From Synchiropus splendidus (lineage: Eukaryota; Chordata; Actinopteri; Syngnathiformes; Callionymidae), in the NCBI RefSeq assembly GCF_027744825.2, contig NC_071334.1:33201937-33265936 (forward strand): 64,000 bases of DNA, written 5' to 3'. This document shows positions 22,801-32,985 of this stretch, in pieces. The notes under the pieces are model-generated. The model was not told the origin of the DNA, did not search any database, and worked only from the letters and a program-made list of their open reading frames with translations. The position numbers were made by a program, and so were the translations under genes. Each line of letters begins with the position of its first letter. Position 1 is the stretch's first letter.

Positions 22801-25800
22801 TCCAGTTCCCAAAGGAAAGAATAGCCTCTCCACTCTAATGCTGTCATCACTGAGGTTTAAAAATGAGGACCTGACTGGAACAGTAACTTTCCCAGCTCAT
22901 ACAGCTCTCCAAAATCTTCAGGCTGCCGATGTTGGATTTCCCTCCTTTCAAAGGTACATTAGCTCAGCATTGTTTTGGAGTGGAACACAGTGCGCCAATG
23001 TCTCACCATAACATTTTAAGGTGATGACTTTCATGTACACTTTACGTACATCTTCTTTTTACTTTGGGCTTCTCCCTTCAGGGGTGGCCACAGCAGATCA
23101 TCCTCCTCCATCTCACCCTGTCCTCTGCTTCCTCTTCTCTCAAACCTACAGACCTCATGTCCTCCTTCACCGCCTCTATCAATCTCCTCTTTGGCCTTCC
23201 TCTCCACCTTCTGCCTGGCAGTTCCAACCTCAACATCTTCCTACCATTGTACTCGCTATCTCTCCTCTGTACAGGTCCAAACTATCTCAATCTAGCCTCT
23301 CTGACTTTGTCTCCTAAACACCTGACATGTGCTGTCCCTCTGATATACTAGATCCTGATCTTATCCATCCTGGTCACTCCCAGAGAGAACCTCAGCATCT
23401 TCATCTCAGCTACCTCCAGCTCTGCCTCCTGTCTTTTCCTCGGTGCCACTGTTTCCAAACCATACAACATTGCTGGCCTGACCATCGTTCTGTACACTTT
23501 CCCTTTCATCCTTGCCGACACCCTCTTGCCACACATCACACCTGACACTTTTCTCCAATGATTCCATCCTGCCTGCACCACCTTCTTCACCTCTTTCTCA
23601 CACCCTCCATTGTCCTGGACAGTTGAGTCTAAGTTCTTCAAATCCCCCACCTTCTTTATCTCTACATCCTGTAACTTCACCTTACCACTTGGCTCCCTCA
23701 CATTCACACACATGTATTCCGTCTTACTGCAGCTAACCTTCATTCCTCTCCTTTCTAAGGCAAACCTCCACCTCTCTAGCTTATCGTCCACTTGCTCCAT
23801 GCTCTCACCACAGATCACAATGTCATCAGCAAAGATCATGGTCCAACGGGCTTCTTGTCCAACCTCATCTGTCAACCTGTCCATCACCATGGCAAACAAG
23901 AAGGGCTCAGAGCTGGGCCTTGGTGCAGTCCCACCTCCACCTTGAACTCCTCTGTTACACCTCCAGCACACCTCACCATTGTCTCACACCTGGGATACAT
24001 GTCTTGCACCACTCCAACATACTTCTCTGCCACTCCACACTTCCTCATACAATACCTCTACTCTTCTCTTGGCACTCTGTCGTACACTTTCTCCAACTCC
24101 ACAAAGACACAATGGAGCTCCTTCTGACCTTCTCTGTACTTCTCCATGAACATCCTCAAAGCAAAAACTGCATCTGTGGTACTCTGTTTTGGCATGAGCC
24201 AAACTGTTGCTTACATTTGCTAACTTCTGCCCTTAGTCTAGTTTCCACCACTCTTTCCCGCAACGTCATCGTATGGCTCATCTACTTTAGCCCTCGATAG
24301 TTGCCACAACACGGGACACCTCACTTGTTCTTGAAGATGTGCACCAGCACACTTCTCCTCCATTCCACAGGAAGCCTCCCACTCTCAAAGACCTTGTTAA
24401 ATGTCATCAGGACCCACTGCCTTTCCACTCTTCATCCTCTTCAATGCCCTTCTCTGTTCAGCCTTACTAATCTTTGCTATGTCTCTTAGTCTTTGTTCTC
24501 TTTCATTTTCCTCATTCATTAGCTCTTCAAAGTTAACTGGGAAAGATTCATGCAGGCAATGCTGCGAGACCTGATGGTGTCAGTCCAAGGGTGCTAAAAG
24601 TCTGTGCTACCTATCTCAGTGGAGTCCTGCAGTACATCTTCAGCTTGAGTCTGAGCTTGACTTGCCTTGTTCAGGTACTGAAAAGCCTGTGTCCTGCTGG
24701 CTCAAAGGACAACAGGCTAGTGGCTCTGACTTCCCACATAATGAAGACTCTGGAGAGATTTGTCTTGGACTAGCTCCGACGCTGGGTGGAACCACATCTA
24801 GACCACCTACAATTTGTCTACCAGCACATACTTGAAGTTGAGGATGCCATCACCTATCTGCACCATGAGAGTCACTTTCTTTGATTTTTCAAGTGCTTTT
24901 AACACCATCTGTCCGGCTCCACAGGGTGAGAAGATGACAGCAATGCAGGTGGACTTCTCTCCTGTATCCTGGATTATGGACTACCTGATGGGAAGACCAC
25001 AGTGTGTGTTTGCAAAGCGGTGTCTGACAACATAGTCAGTAACACCGGGGCCCCACAAGGGACTGTTCTTGTCCCTTTTTCTTCACCCTCTACACCACAG
25101 ACTTCAGCTACTGCACTGAGACCTTTCAATCATCTACAGATGAATGTGACATAGACTAAAGAACTGGTTGTGGACATGAGGAAGACCAAGGTGCCTGTCA
25201 CCTCGGTTGTCATTCAGGGTGTCATTGTTGACACTGTCGAGGACGACAAATGTCTGGGTGTAATCATAAATAACAAACTCAACTGGAAGAAGAACACTGA
25301 TGCCCTCTACAGGATTTTTTAAGGCAGCTCAGGTCCTTCAATATCTGTAGGACCCTGCTCAGAATGTCCTATGAGTCTGTGGTGGCCAGTGCTATGCTGT
25401 GGTATGTTGGGGTAGCATGCTGAGGGTAGCGGACGGCAACAGACTGAACAAACTGATCCGCAGGGCCGCAGACGTTGTAGGAGTGAGGCTGTCAGAGAGG
25501 AGAATGCTTTACAAAGTGATGGACACCTGGACTGCGTGTATAACCCACTCCATTATGTCATAATTAAGCAACATAGTTCTTTCAGCACCAGACTGATTGC
25601 ACCATGATGCAGCACAGAGCGCCATAGGAAATCTTTCCTACCTGTGGCCATCAAACTGTACAACTCCCCCCTCTGAGTGTCGGCTAGTGTCCCTGGACTT
25701 ATGTGCAATAACTCTTTCAGCTATTACATTGAATAACTCTTTCGGTGTAATAGCCTTTCTTAGGTGAATTCACTGTAAATACTGTTCAGATGGTTCTTTT

Positions 25801-28800
25801 TACTCATGCTTAGTTGAATATATTATTATGTCTTTATGTTTGTTTTATTATTTATTCACACTCACACTCTCACCCACTACTACTTTACAATCACTAATCT
25901 CCTTCAAGTCACTTTGTCTACACAAGATGTAATCCACCTGTGTGCTCCTTCCTCCACTTCTGTCAATCACCCTATGCTCCTCTCTCTTCTGGGAGACACT
26001 ATTGACCACAGCCATTTCCATCCTTTTCGCAAAGTCCACAACCATCTGACCTTCAGTGTTCCTATCCTGTAGTGCTGTATTCAAAAAAATCGATTTTCCG
26101 ATTCTGAATCGATTCGTACATCAATTCCATAAAATCGATTCGTAGGTCCAAAGATCGGATTAATTAATTTACGTTTTAACACATATTCTCCGGGTCAAGT
26201 GCGCATGCGCGCACCTGGAACACCAAAGTCAACACAACATGCCTCCTCACAGTGGCAACACTAGCAACGTTCAGACGCGACCAAACCAAAAATGCGCTCG
26301 ACAAAAGCATAGCAATTAGCATGTTATGCCTAATGGAGCTATTGGAAGTGTTGCAGTGCAGCGGAAATACGACCCACCTCACGAGTCACGTGACGCGACA
26401 TCACCCAGCGCTTCTATCCAAGCCATCCACCGGGCCACAACAAATGAAACTCGAGCGAACTTTACCACTAGCGGGTACTTCTGCACGCTCTGTCAAAATA
26501 ACTGAAGCGATTGCGGGCTTCATTTGCAAAGATATGCGCCCGTCTTCCGTCGTTGAGAACGAGGGCTTCAGGCGGCTAATGAAAGTAACAGAGCCTCACT
26601 ATGTTACGGTTTCTCGCAAACGTCTGTTATCCCAAACATGCTCCAGTCAGTAAAAGAAAAGGTGAAAAGTAAGCTTCAGTCAGCAGTCAGCGTGGGCATT
26701 ACAAGTGATGCGTGGACATCTTCGCAATCTTACGCGAGTCTGACAACTCACTATATTGATGAGGAGTGGGACCTCTTCTACGTAATACAGACCACAGAGA
26801 ACTGTTCACATACTGACCAATGACCGTCAGGTTGCTGGGAAGTCAGTCACCAGCACTCTGTTTACATTTTTAGTGGATGAGAATATCTTTTTTTCATTTT
26901 GATAATAACATAAAAATGCATTAGTATTAAACAGCATCATCTTTTGGGTGAATGTTTAATGTCATACTTCTAATAATGCACCAGTCCCATGAGCAGTCAC
27001 ATCTGGCGTTCTGAGTCTGGATCTTTATTATCATTTACTATGAATCCTTCATTAATTTCCTGTTGAATGTCAATATGATACTAGTATTAATACGTTAACT
27101 TGTCATGTGATTAAGGCAACAGCTCAGAAAATCCTGAAAAACCTGAATCGAGATCGGATCGGATCGAATCGAATCGAATTGAATCGTGATAATCGATTCT
27201 AAGTCATGAGAATCGGAATCGAATCGATTCTTGAAATTAGAATCGATACCCAGCCCTACTATCCTGGACACCAAACTTACTCCCAAACAACATGTCCATT
27301 GAAGTCTGCCCCAATGACCACTCTCTCAGCTCTGGGAATACTCTCCTGCAGTTCATCTCATTCTCGTGACTTGTTTCACTTCTAGAATATTCCTGACAAG
27401 CTCCTCCTTCAAGATGACTCCCACTCCATTCCTCTTGCCATCTACACCATGATAAAACAGTTTAAACCCTGCTCCTAAGCTTCTAGCCTTGCTACCTTTC
27501 CACTTGGTCTCCTGAACACATAGAATATCCACCTTCCTCCTCTGCATCATGTCAGCCAACTCTCTCGCTTTCCCTGTCATAGTTCCCACATTCAAAGTCC
27601 CTACTCTCAAGCCTATTCTCTTGTCTTTCCTCCTCTCTATCTGTCTATTGAAAGGCCTCCCCCCTCTCTTTTTCTATCTTCCACCTACAGTAGTCCATTT
27701 TCCATCAGCACCCTGCTGGGTTGACCCGTCAAGTTTGAGATACATTTGTCTGATCCGAATCTTTTAGTTTGGCGAGTTTTTACGTCGGATGCCCTTCCTT
27801 ACACAACCCTCTGCATTTATGTGGGCTTGGGACCGGCGTCAGAAGAAAAGTGTCTTGCCCCGCCTTGCGGCTGCATTTTCTTTGGAGTTTAAATAAAAGA
27901 TATCATTTTGATTGTATGATATATAAACATGGTTTTATTATATTAATTTAATTCAGAATTGTATTCATTTTCTCAACAGTTAGCAGTTTTGCAAGTGTGT
28001 TTTTTTTCTTTTTTTCTTTAGTGAATTTGATGAACATGACTTGCACCTGGTTCTGCTGCTGGTTGGAATTTTCGATGACAAATAAAAATCTTTGCAATGA
28101 TCACGTGGTTTCATGTCATTTCACAGGGTTTTGGTTTGTTTATGTGTAAGTCGATTAAATATGGTTATTGATCACAAATGAAATCAAGAGTAATTAATCA
28201 GTTCTTTAACTTGAATGGGCCCCAAGACCAAAAGGTTCAGAACCCCTGGTTTACACATCACTGAAAATTAATTTTTTAACATAGCGAGGATCGTCAAAAC
28301 CGGTACATGGCAACAGCCCTAGTTCAGATCATCAGAGATGTTTCAGTGTTTGATCCACTTACTGAATTTTCTTTGAAGTTTGGACCACCGGCAGCAGCCT
28401 CTCAAGAACCTCCTCTGAAGCAGAGTATTTCTGCAGGTCAAACACACTCAGATCTTCCTCTGAGGACAGTAAGATGAAGGCCAGGGTGGACCATTGAGCA
28501 GGAGACAGTTTTAGAGTGGAGAGACATCCTGATCTCAGCTGCTGTTGGACCTCCTCCATCAGAGAAGTGTCCTTCACTTCACTCAGACAGTGGAACAGAT
28601 TGATGATTCTCTCTGGAGACACTTTCTCCCTTATCTTCTCCTTGATGAGCGCTGCTGTGTCCTGGTGGGTCCAGGAACTACTTCCTGTCTGTTTCTGGCT
28701 GGTCTGCAGAGAAAGACCCAGAAGGAAGCGCAGGAACAAGTCCAGATGTCCATTTGGACTTTCTACAGCTGCATTTATTGCTCTCTGGTAGAACTGTTCT

Positions 28801-31800
28801 GGATGAAGTTTCTTTAACATTCTTGACATATAGGATTTTTTCTGTGAGTTGAGCAAGTTGATTCCAGAGTTGAAGTACTTCATGTGGACATGAAGAGCAG
28901 CCAGAAACTCCTGGACGCTCAGGTGGATAAAGCAGAAGACCTTGTCCTGGTACAGTCCTCTCTCCTCTCTAAAGATCTGAGTCAACACTCCTGAATAAAC
29001 TGAAGCAGCTGTGATGTCGATGCCACACTCTGTGAGGTCTGATTCATAGAAGATCAAGTTTCCTCTCAGCAGCTGCTCAAAAGCCAGTTTTCCCAGAGAC
29101 TCCATCATCTTCCTGCTCTCAGGATCCCAAACGCTGTCTGTCCCAGCTCCTCCATGGTACTTGAGCTTTGTCACTTTGGACTGAACCACCAGGAAGTGGA
29201 TGTACATCTCAGTCAGGGTCTTGGGCAGCTCTCTGGTCTCTCTGCTCTTCAACATGTCCTCCAGAACTGTGGCAGTGATCCAGCAGAAGATGGGGATGTG
29301 ACACATGATGTAGAGGCTTCGTGAGCTCCTGATGTGAGAGATGATGGTGGTCTGCTCCTCATCTCTGAACCTCTTCCTGAAGTACTCCTCCTTCTGGAGG
29401 TCAGTGAACCCCCTGACCTCTGTCACCATGTCCACACACTCAGGAGGGATCTGATTGGCTGCTGCAGGTCGTGTGGTTATCCAGAGGTGAGCTGAGGGCA
29501 GCAGCTTCCCCCTGATGAGGTTGGTCAGCAGGACGTTTACTGAGGTGGACTCTGTAGCTTCTGTCAGAACCCGACTGTTGAAGTCCAGAGAGAGTCGACA
29601 CTCGTCCAGACCATCCAAGATGAACAGAACCTGGACTCCTACAAAGCAGCCGAGTCCTGCTTCTTTGGTTTCAGGAAAGAAGAGATGAACAAGTTCCACC
29701 AAACTCAACTGCTTCTCTTTCAGCAGGTTCAGCTCTCTGAAGGTGAAAGGAAACAGGAGCTGGAAGTTCTGATGGGCTTTGTCTTCAGCCCAGTCCAGAG
29801 TCAGCTTCTGTGTCAGGAGGGTCTTCCCAATGCCAGCCACGCCTTTTGTCAGCAGGCTCCTGAGTGGTCGGTCTGTGTCAGTGGAGACTTTAAAGAGGTC
29901 TTCTAGTCTGATGGTAATTCCTGGTCTGGTCTGCTTCCTGGTTGCTACTTCAATCTGTCGGACCTCGTGCTCCTGGTTGACCTGGTCTGTGCCCCCCTCA
30001 GTGATGTAGAGCTCTGTGTAGATCTGATTCAGAGGGGCAGAGGTTCCTGCTTTAGCGACCCCCTCAGACACACTGTGGAACTTCTTCTGCTGGCTCCTCT
30101 TCAGTCGTCCTGCACACACTCCAGCACCACTTCCTGAATGAAGAGAGAAGTCACATGATCAAAAGATTCTAGAAGATGAAACTTGTAGATACTCAGCAGG
30201 TTGAAGTTTCAAATCATCTTACTGCTCCACAGAACATCAGCTAGATTCTCCTCCTTCATGCTCCTCAGGACGTCCATGAAGACCTGCAGGAGAGCTTCTC
30301 TGCACGTCAGCTCCCGCTCTTCCTTATCATCCAGGTTCTTCTGGTCATCCTGACTGAGGAACCTTTGGGCTCTTTTCAGCTCCTTCTTCACCAGGGTCAA
30401 GACGGTCATCTCAAACAGCTGAAACACAAACATGTCACCTCATCATATGGCAAAGAAAACCTGCTGACCTCCAGACGTTACCAGAATCCTGCTCCCAAAT
30501 CTCCTGAAGGGAGACAGATCTTAGTCCAAGTCTAACCCGGAGCTGTTGGAACTGTGTTGTGGTCTGGTCACAAAAGAGGTCTCAGTTTCAGCAGACTCAC
30601 AGTCACATGATATCAAGAGAGTCAACATCTTCAGCATCAGTCAGAGCCGAAGAAGAGCTTCAGTCCAGACTCTTCTACAAACAGGTCTTGTTGTCCAGGA
30701 CTCAGAGCTTCCATGAAGCAGCAGAAGCAGCTGACTGGTGAGTTAGCAGCTGCTGGAGTTAGCAGGAGGAGCTAACACTTGAACGTACCTGAAGTGTAGA
30801 GTCCAGATCTGTCTGATAAGGCTGGACACGCTGGAGACTGAGGACATCTGAGAGCTGCTGATCCTCTCTGCGAAGAACATCAAAGTGAGGCAGTGAAAAG
30901 GCTCTCAGTGTTCAGAGCCAGACTCCGTGACTCTCATGTGCACCTCACAGTTCTTAGTTTGGTGCAGCACCAGGTTTATCCTGTCTCAGTTTGATTGAGT
31001 GATTGTCCATATTCAGTTCCAAATCATCAACGGTTCCTGGATCATCTCCAACAAACGGCTGTCACTGCTGTTGAGATTCAGAACGCCGCATGAGAGGTTC
31101 TTAGGCTGAAAACCATGCTGGCGTTACACAGAGCACAGCATCGGCACCGGGACTGGACATTTGATGTTTAGAATCACTTTTCAGCGGTTTGCAAAAGCCA
31201 CGTTTTGATTGACAGCTCTTGAGTCCAGTGAAGTGTGTTGGGAATGAGGTCGAAGCCCATTAGTTGATTAACTAAGTGGGTATTTTCTGGTCTGCAGTGG
31301 GGTGTTGTCAACCAATGGGCTGCTTTCTTTGCCGTTGTCTGTCATGACAAACAAAGCGATCCATTGGTTAATGAGTAAACTATCTGAGCAAACTATAGCT
31401 GCTCCAATCTAGAGTGGCTCTGAACACTTCATGTCTACTGTCACGGAAGTGAGAGTGAGAATTTTCACAAATATCTTGCTAAAGACGCAAAAAGTGCTCC
31501 AACGCGGTTTCTGCCTGCTGCGTGAGGCATCACCAGTTCACTGAGAGTGTGGTTGTGGGCATGGCCGGATGGAGGCTGATTCGCTGGAGCCAGAGTGCAG
31601 CCTCCCAGATAGAATGGAGACATCTATAAGTACCTGTTGCTGTTGCCTGATCTTATTCTTTTGTGTGTTGGTTTCTTGGGCAATGTTAGTACTCCGAATT
31701 TAGTTTTGTCCCTTTTTGTCTTTGCAATTTGTTTTATGTTAAATCCCTCAATTTAAGTTCAAACAAACCTGAGTTTAGTGGTATGTAAAGAACTTTTGTT

Positions 31801-32985
31801 CGCTCTTTGTAATGTAAAGTAGTCATCTTCGCATCCATTAAGTTTCACAAGCCATTTGTGACTTGAGAGGGAGGGGGCATTGATTTAATTTGGGGACTAT
31901 CTTTTACTTTTGTTTTGTGTTGTATTGAAATGGTTGCTCTGTGTCAGCATTGAATACATTTGAGTTAAATTTCCCCTTCTTTGCTGCTGGAGTGCTTGGA
32001 GAATGGAGACAATCATGTTGTGTGCATCTTCCCCCTAGACTGGGGACATAACATGATTTGGGGGCTCGTCTGCAAGCTTTGTCGTTGATATTTATCTGAT
32101 GATCCCTAGTTCAACTGATTCAGAGAAAGCAGGTCAACTGGGCATCTGGGTGAGAGGCCGTAGCATGCATTTGTAGAACCAGAGTTGGGTTTGTACTTGA
32201 TGCATGTTCTGCTATCGCATCGACTTCACTAACTGTTTAAAGCAAATGAAGGCTTGTGGATAAATGTACCCCCAGCGGGCAGAGGCCATGACGCACAGCG
32301 GCAGCCTGGGGCCCGCAACCTGCATGTTGAGCCTCAGCAGAGGGCTGCAGTGTTTCACCTGCTGAGCACTAGTGATTCTGACATCATGTCAAGGAATGTG
32401 TGGTAAAAGTGTCTGCAAATGACCGAGAGGGGGCACTGCAAAGGTCCTTGGTTGACAGACCTCTCAGGGTTGCTGCAGATGCTGCGGCAGTGTGAGTTAA
32501 AGGACTCGCTGGAAGGTCTTGGCTGACTCTTAAAGTGCCGTACTAGGCCAGAGTACCGTTGCAAAGCCACCATATGTCTAATGGGACTTGCTTGGCAGCG
32601 CAGCTGCTGATGTTCTCAGCAGAGAGCCCTCTAAGGGTCACTGCTGACGCTGCCACAGCTCTAGTCGAATGACTGTAGAGGCTTGAAGGGACATCTAGTG
32701 GAACATTGGAAGCAACCGTATGCATGAAACTATCACCAGTCAACAACATTTGTCAAGAAGTCAAAGCTGGATGAACTTTGTTGTGCGTACAATGCTGTAC
32801 ATTAAATATATACAGTGTCATGATCAGCCAATACCTGTGAAAAAGTATGTATTTGTGTTTGCTGATCACTGGTTTTCATGGCTGATTATATGGACTGCAC
32901 AGCTCACCTCTGTCCTGAAGACAGTTGTCCTCCTTTGAAAAGAAGAGGAGGCTCCATGGACTGGTCACTCTTCAGAGACTGAAAG
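13824..32985 (-). CDS. NLRC3-like NLR gene 1 (FISNA-NACHT-LRR)
   Basis: Multi-exon minus-strand gene for a predicted cytosolic NOD-like immune receptor. Exons in transcription order: 32,908-32,985 (contains SLKSDQSM), 30,789-30,867, 30,223-30,418, the large FISNA-NACHT exon 28,363-30,133, eight LRR exons (22,430-22,603; 21,733-21,909; 19,480-19,656; 18,511-18,687; 17,630-17,806; 15,408-15,584; 14,450-14,626; 14,183-14,356), and a short terminal exon 13,824-13,854 ending DNCGPRWL and a stop. Phases agree at each junction from 32,908 to the stop. A non-coding first exon is likely near 34,920. The start codon lies in an unresolved upstream exon. There is no CARD, pyrin or B30.2 domain, although many fish relatives have one. 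All LRR exons read open, so the gene looks intact in spite of about 5.7 kb of transposons in the NACHT-LRR intron. Confidence 0.85.
14183..22603 (-). CDS. Gene 1 LRR exon array (eight exons)
   Basis: Eight exons of 174 or 177 bp, all phase 2-2, so any number can be added or lost without shifting the frame. Seven share the template [20 protein letters not shown]...LTQLDLS...[14 protein letters not shown] and encode two ribonuclease-inhibitor-type repeats each. The last one (14,183-14,356) is a different type, with [28 protein letters not shown]. Exons of 177 bp carry one extra codon just after LDLS. Differences between exons are concentrated after LxxC and after [11 protein letters not shown] at 15,408, 17,630 and 19,480; SINKDLKD at 14,450 and 21,733; SWNDDLKD at 18,511; IGNDLKD at 22,430. 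In this fold those residues face the concave, ligand-binding side. Confidence 0.88.
15957..17320 (+). mobile_element. L2-like LINE fragment, copy A
   Basis: Plus-strand relic of ORF2. It has a [24 protein letters not shown] segment at about 16,140-16,330, then [15 protein letters not shown] and [14 protein letters not shown] (about 16,510-16,670). The 3' domain with [18 protein letters not shown] and [12 protein letters not shown] follows up to a stop near 17,056, and then a 3' UTR. Stops and frame changes abound. The related introns at about 18,170 and 46,330 lack it, so they serve as empty sites. Confidence 0.75.
20060..21423 (+). mobile_element. L2-like LINE fragment, copy B
   Basis: Near-identical twin of copy A at an offset of 4,103, sharing its stops and truncations. 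It therefore arose by segmental duplication and not by a second retrotransposition. A GATCGACA versus CATTGACA difference at about 20,961 is among the few changes. Confidence 0.85.
24535..25862 (+). mobile_element. L2/Rex-like LINE inserted in the RTE element
   Basis: Plus-strand relic with [14 protein letters not shown] (24,570), [11 protein letters not shown] (24,880, the reverse-transcriptase A block), a truncated DYLMGRPQ segment, TPGPHKGL and [20 protein letters not shown] (25,430), then a short 3' end. RTE coding sequence flanks it on both sides in the opposite orientation. Its active-site region is lost in frame-shifted sequence. Confidence 0.7.
26070..27258 (+). mobile_element. Deleted hAT (ZBED-like) transposon with perfect 8-bp TSD
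   Basis: The 1,189-bp element is flanked by CTATCCTG at 26,062-26,069 and 27,259-27,266. Its ends are TAGTGCTGTATTC and the inverse of TAGGGCTGGGTATC. Removing element and one TSD rejoins the RTE endonuclease reading ([10 protein letters not shown]). Inside, plus-strand frames encode hAT pieces: RHHPAL (BED-finger end), [19 protein letters not shown], and [25 protein letters not shown]. The catalytic middle and C-terminus are deleted. Both ends carry many AATCGATT/GAATC units. Confidence 0.88.
28363..30133 (-). CDS. Gene 1 large exon: FISNA + NACHT
   Basis: An open frame of about 590 codons in a single exon, acceptor CTTCATTCAG and donor CA|GTAAGTGG. Counting from the residue encoded at 30,119: the FISNA region covers about residues 7-80 ([22 protein letters not shown]). 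Walker A GVAGIGKT is at 93-100 and Walker [12 protein letters not shown] at 164-174. The sensor-like TTRPAA is at 215-220 and the winged-helix-type block HIPIFCW at 274-280. [13 protein letters not shown] near 396-408 is the usual NLR motif before the LRRs. These residues are expected to bind and hydrolyse ATP during oligomerisation. A stop codon directly spans the donor (CAGTAAG), so unspliced mRNA would end right after NACHT. The exon has no internal ATG near its start; its frame is entered by splicing. Confidence 0.93.
30223..30867 (-). CDS. Gene 1 N-terminal exons
   Basis: Two exons precede the NACHT exon. 30,789-30,867 (79 bp) starts [12 protein letters not shown] and ends LDSTLQ, with donor GTACGTTC. 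30,223-30,418 (196 bp) starts [18 protein letters not shown] and ends LADVLWS, with donor GTAAGAT. The second encodes an amphipathic, charge-rich helical region of about 65 residues found ahead of FISNA in fish NLRC relatives; I do not assign it to a named death-fold family. Phases join exactly to both neighbours. The matching exons in gene 2 are 50,091-50,118 and 49,837-50,023. Confidence 0.75.
31439..32070 (+). mobile_element. Possible retroviral-type LTR with tRNA-Pro-like primer site
   Basis: A segment beginning TGTCACGGAAG (31,439) and ending CATAACA (32,053) has LTR-like ends and a TATA-like CTATAAGTA near 31,623. It is followed by TGGGGGCTCGTC (32,059-32,070), which equals the first 12 bases of the tRNA-Pro primer-binding site used by gammaretrovirus-type elements. 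Matching stops after 12 bases. No gag, pol or env follows, and no second LTR was found. It lies in a 5' intron of gene 1 in antisense. Confidence 0.4.
32071..32907. other. Intron of NLR gene 1, nothing further recognised
   Basis: No coding signature. The sequence after the LTR-like segment does not read as gag. A few CTCAGCAGAG-type words recur near 32,335 and 32,617 but do not form a clear repeat unit. Confidence 0.4.
32908..32985 (-). CDS. Gene 1 small N-terminal exon (SLKSDQSM)
   Basis: A 78-bp exon encoding [17 protein letters not shown] and ending SSGQR, donor GTGAGCTG. The S-K-S-D-x-S-M pattern is typical of the short repeated exons at the N-terminus of fish NLRC genes. The same pattern appears in gene 2 at 50,584-50,690 (SLKSDGSM) and in related form at 50,214-50,318 ([13 protein letters not shown]). 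It joins in phase to 30,867. The acceptor chosen, ACTCAG, is one of two possible. Confidence 0.6.

Larger units (their letters stand above)
23040..27885 (-). mobile_element. RTE-type LINE, interrupted
   Basis: Read on the minus strand, the 5' end lies near 27,885. An APE-type endonuclease start is at 27,353-27,610 ([23 protein letters not shown]) and continues to GADFNGHV near 27,320. It resumes beyond the inserted hAT at 25,870-26,061 ([25 protein letters not shown]). Beyond the inserted L2 come [10 protein letters not shown] near 24,420 and the reverse transcriptase with the [10 protein letters not shown] active-site motif near 23,830, then the [12 protein letters not shown] tail to about 23,350. 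The 3' end at about 23,050 carries the same terminal sequence as the copy ending near 56,140. Stops and frameshifts are present. The clade name is from memory of the motif set. Confidence 0.75.
22651..28321. mobile_element. Composite: hAT-like termini enclosing nested transposons
   Basis: TAGGGCTGTAACCAT starts at 22,651, and its imperfect inverse ATGGCAACAGCCCTA ends at 28,321. The flanking octamers are GTTCACAT (22,643-22,650) and GTTCAGAT (28,322-28,329), an 8-bp target duplication with one mismatch, the size expected for hAT. The left terminus also exists in the same intron of gene 2 (near 46,979), so the original insertion predates the gene duplication. Between the ends lie an RTE-like LINE, an L2-like LINE and a second hAT element. 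Confidence 0.55.

Noticed and set aside
28516..28817. Plus-strand frames opposite the NACHT exon (also 29,685-30,009 and 48,062-49,701)
   Set aside because: Antisense shadows of the conserved NLR exons; similarity between the two loci comes from the minus-strand genes.
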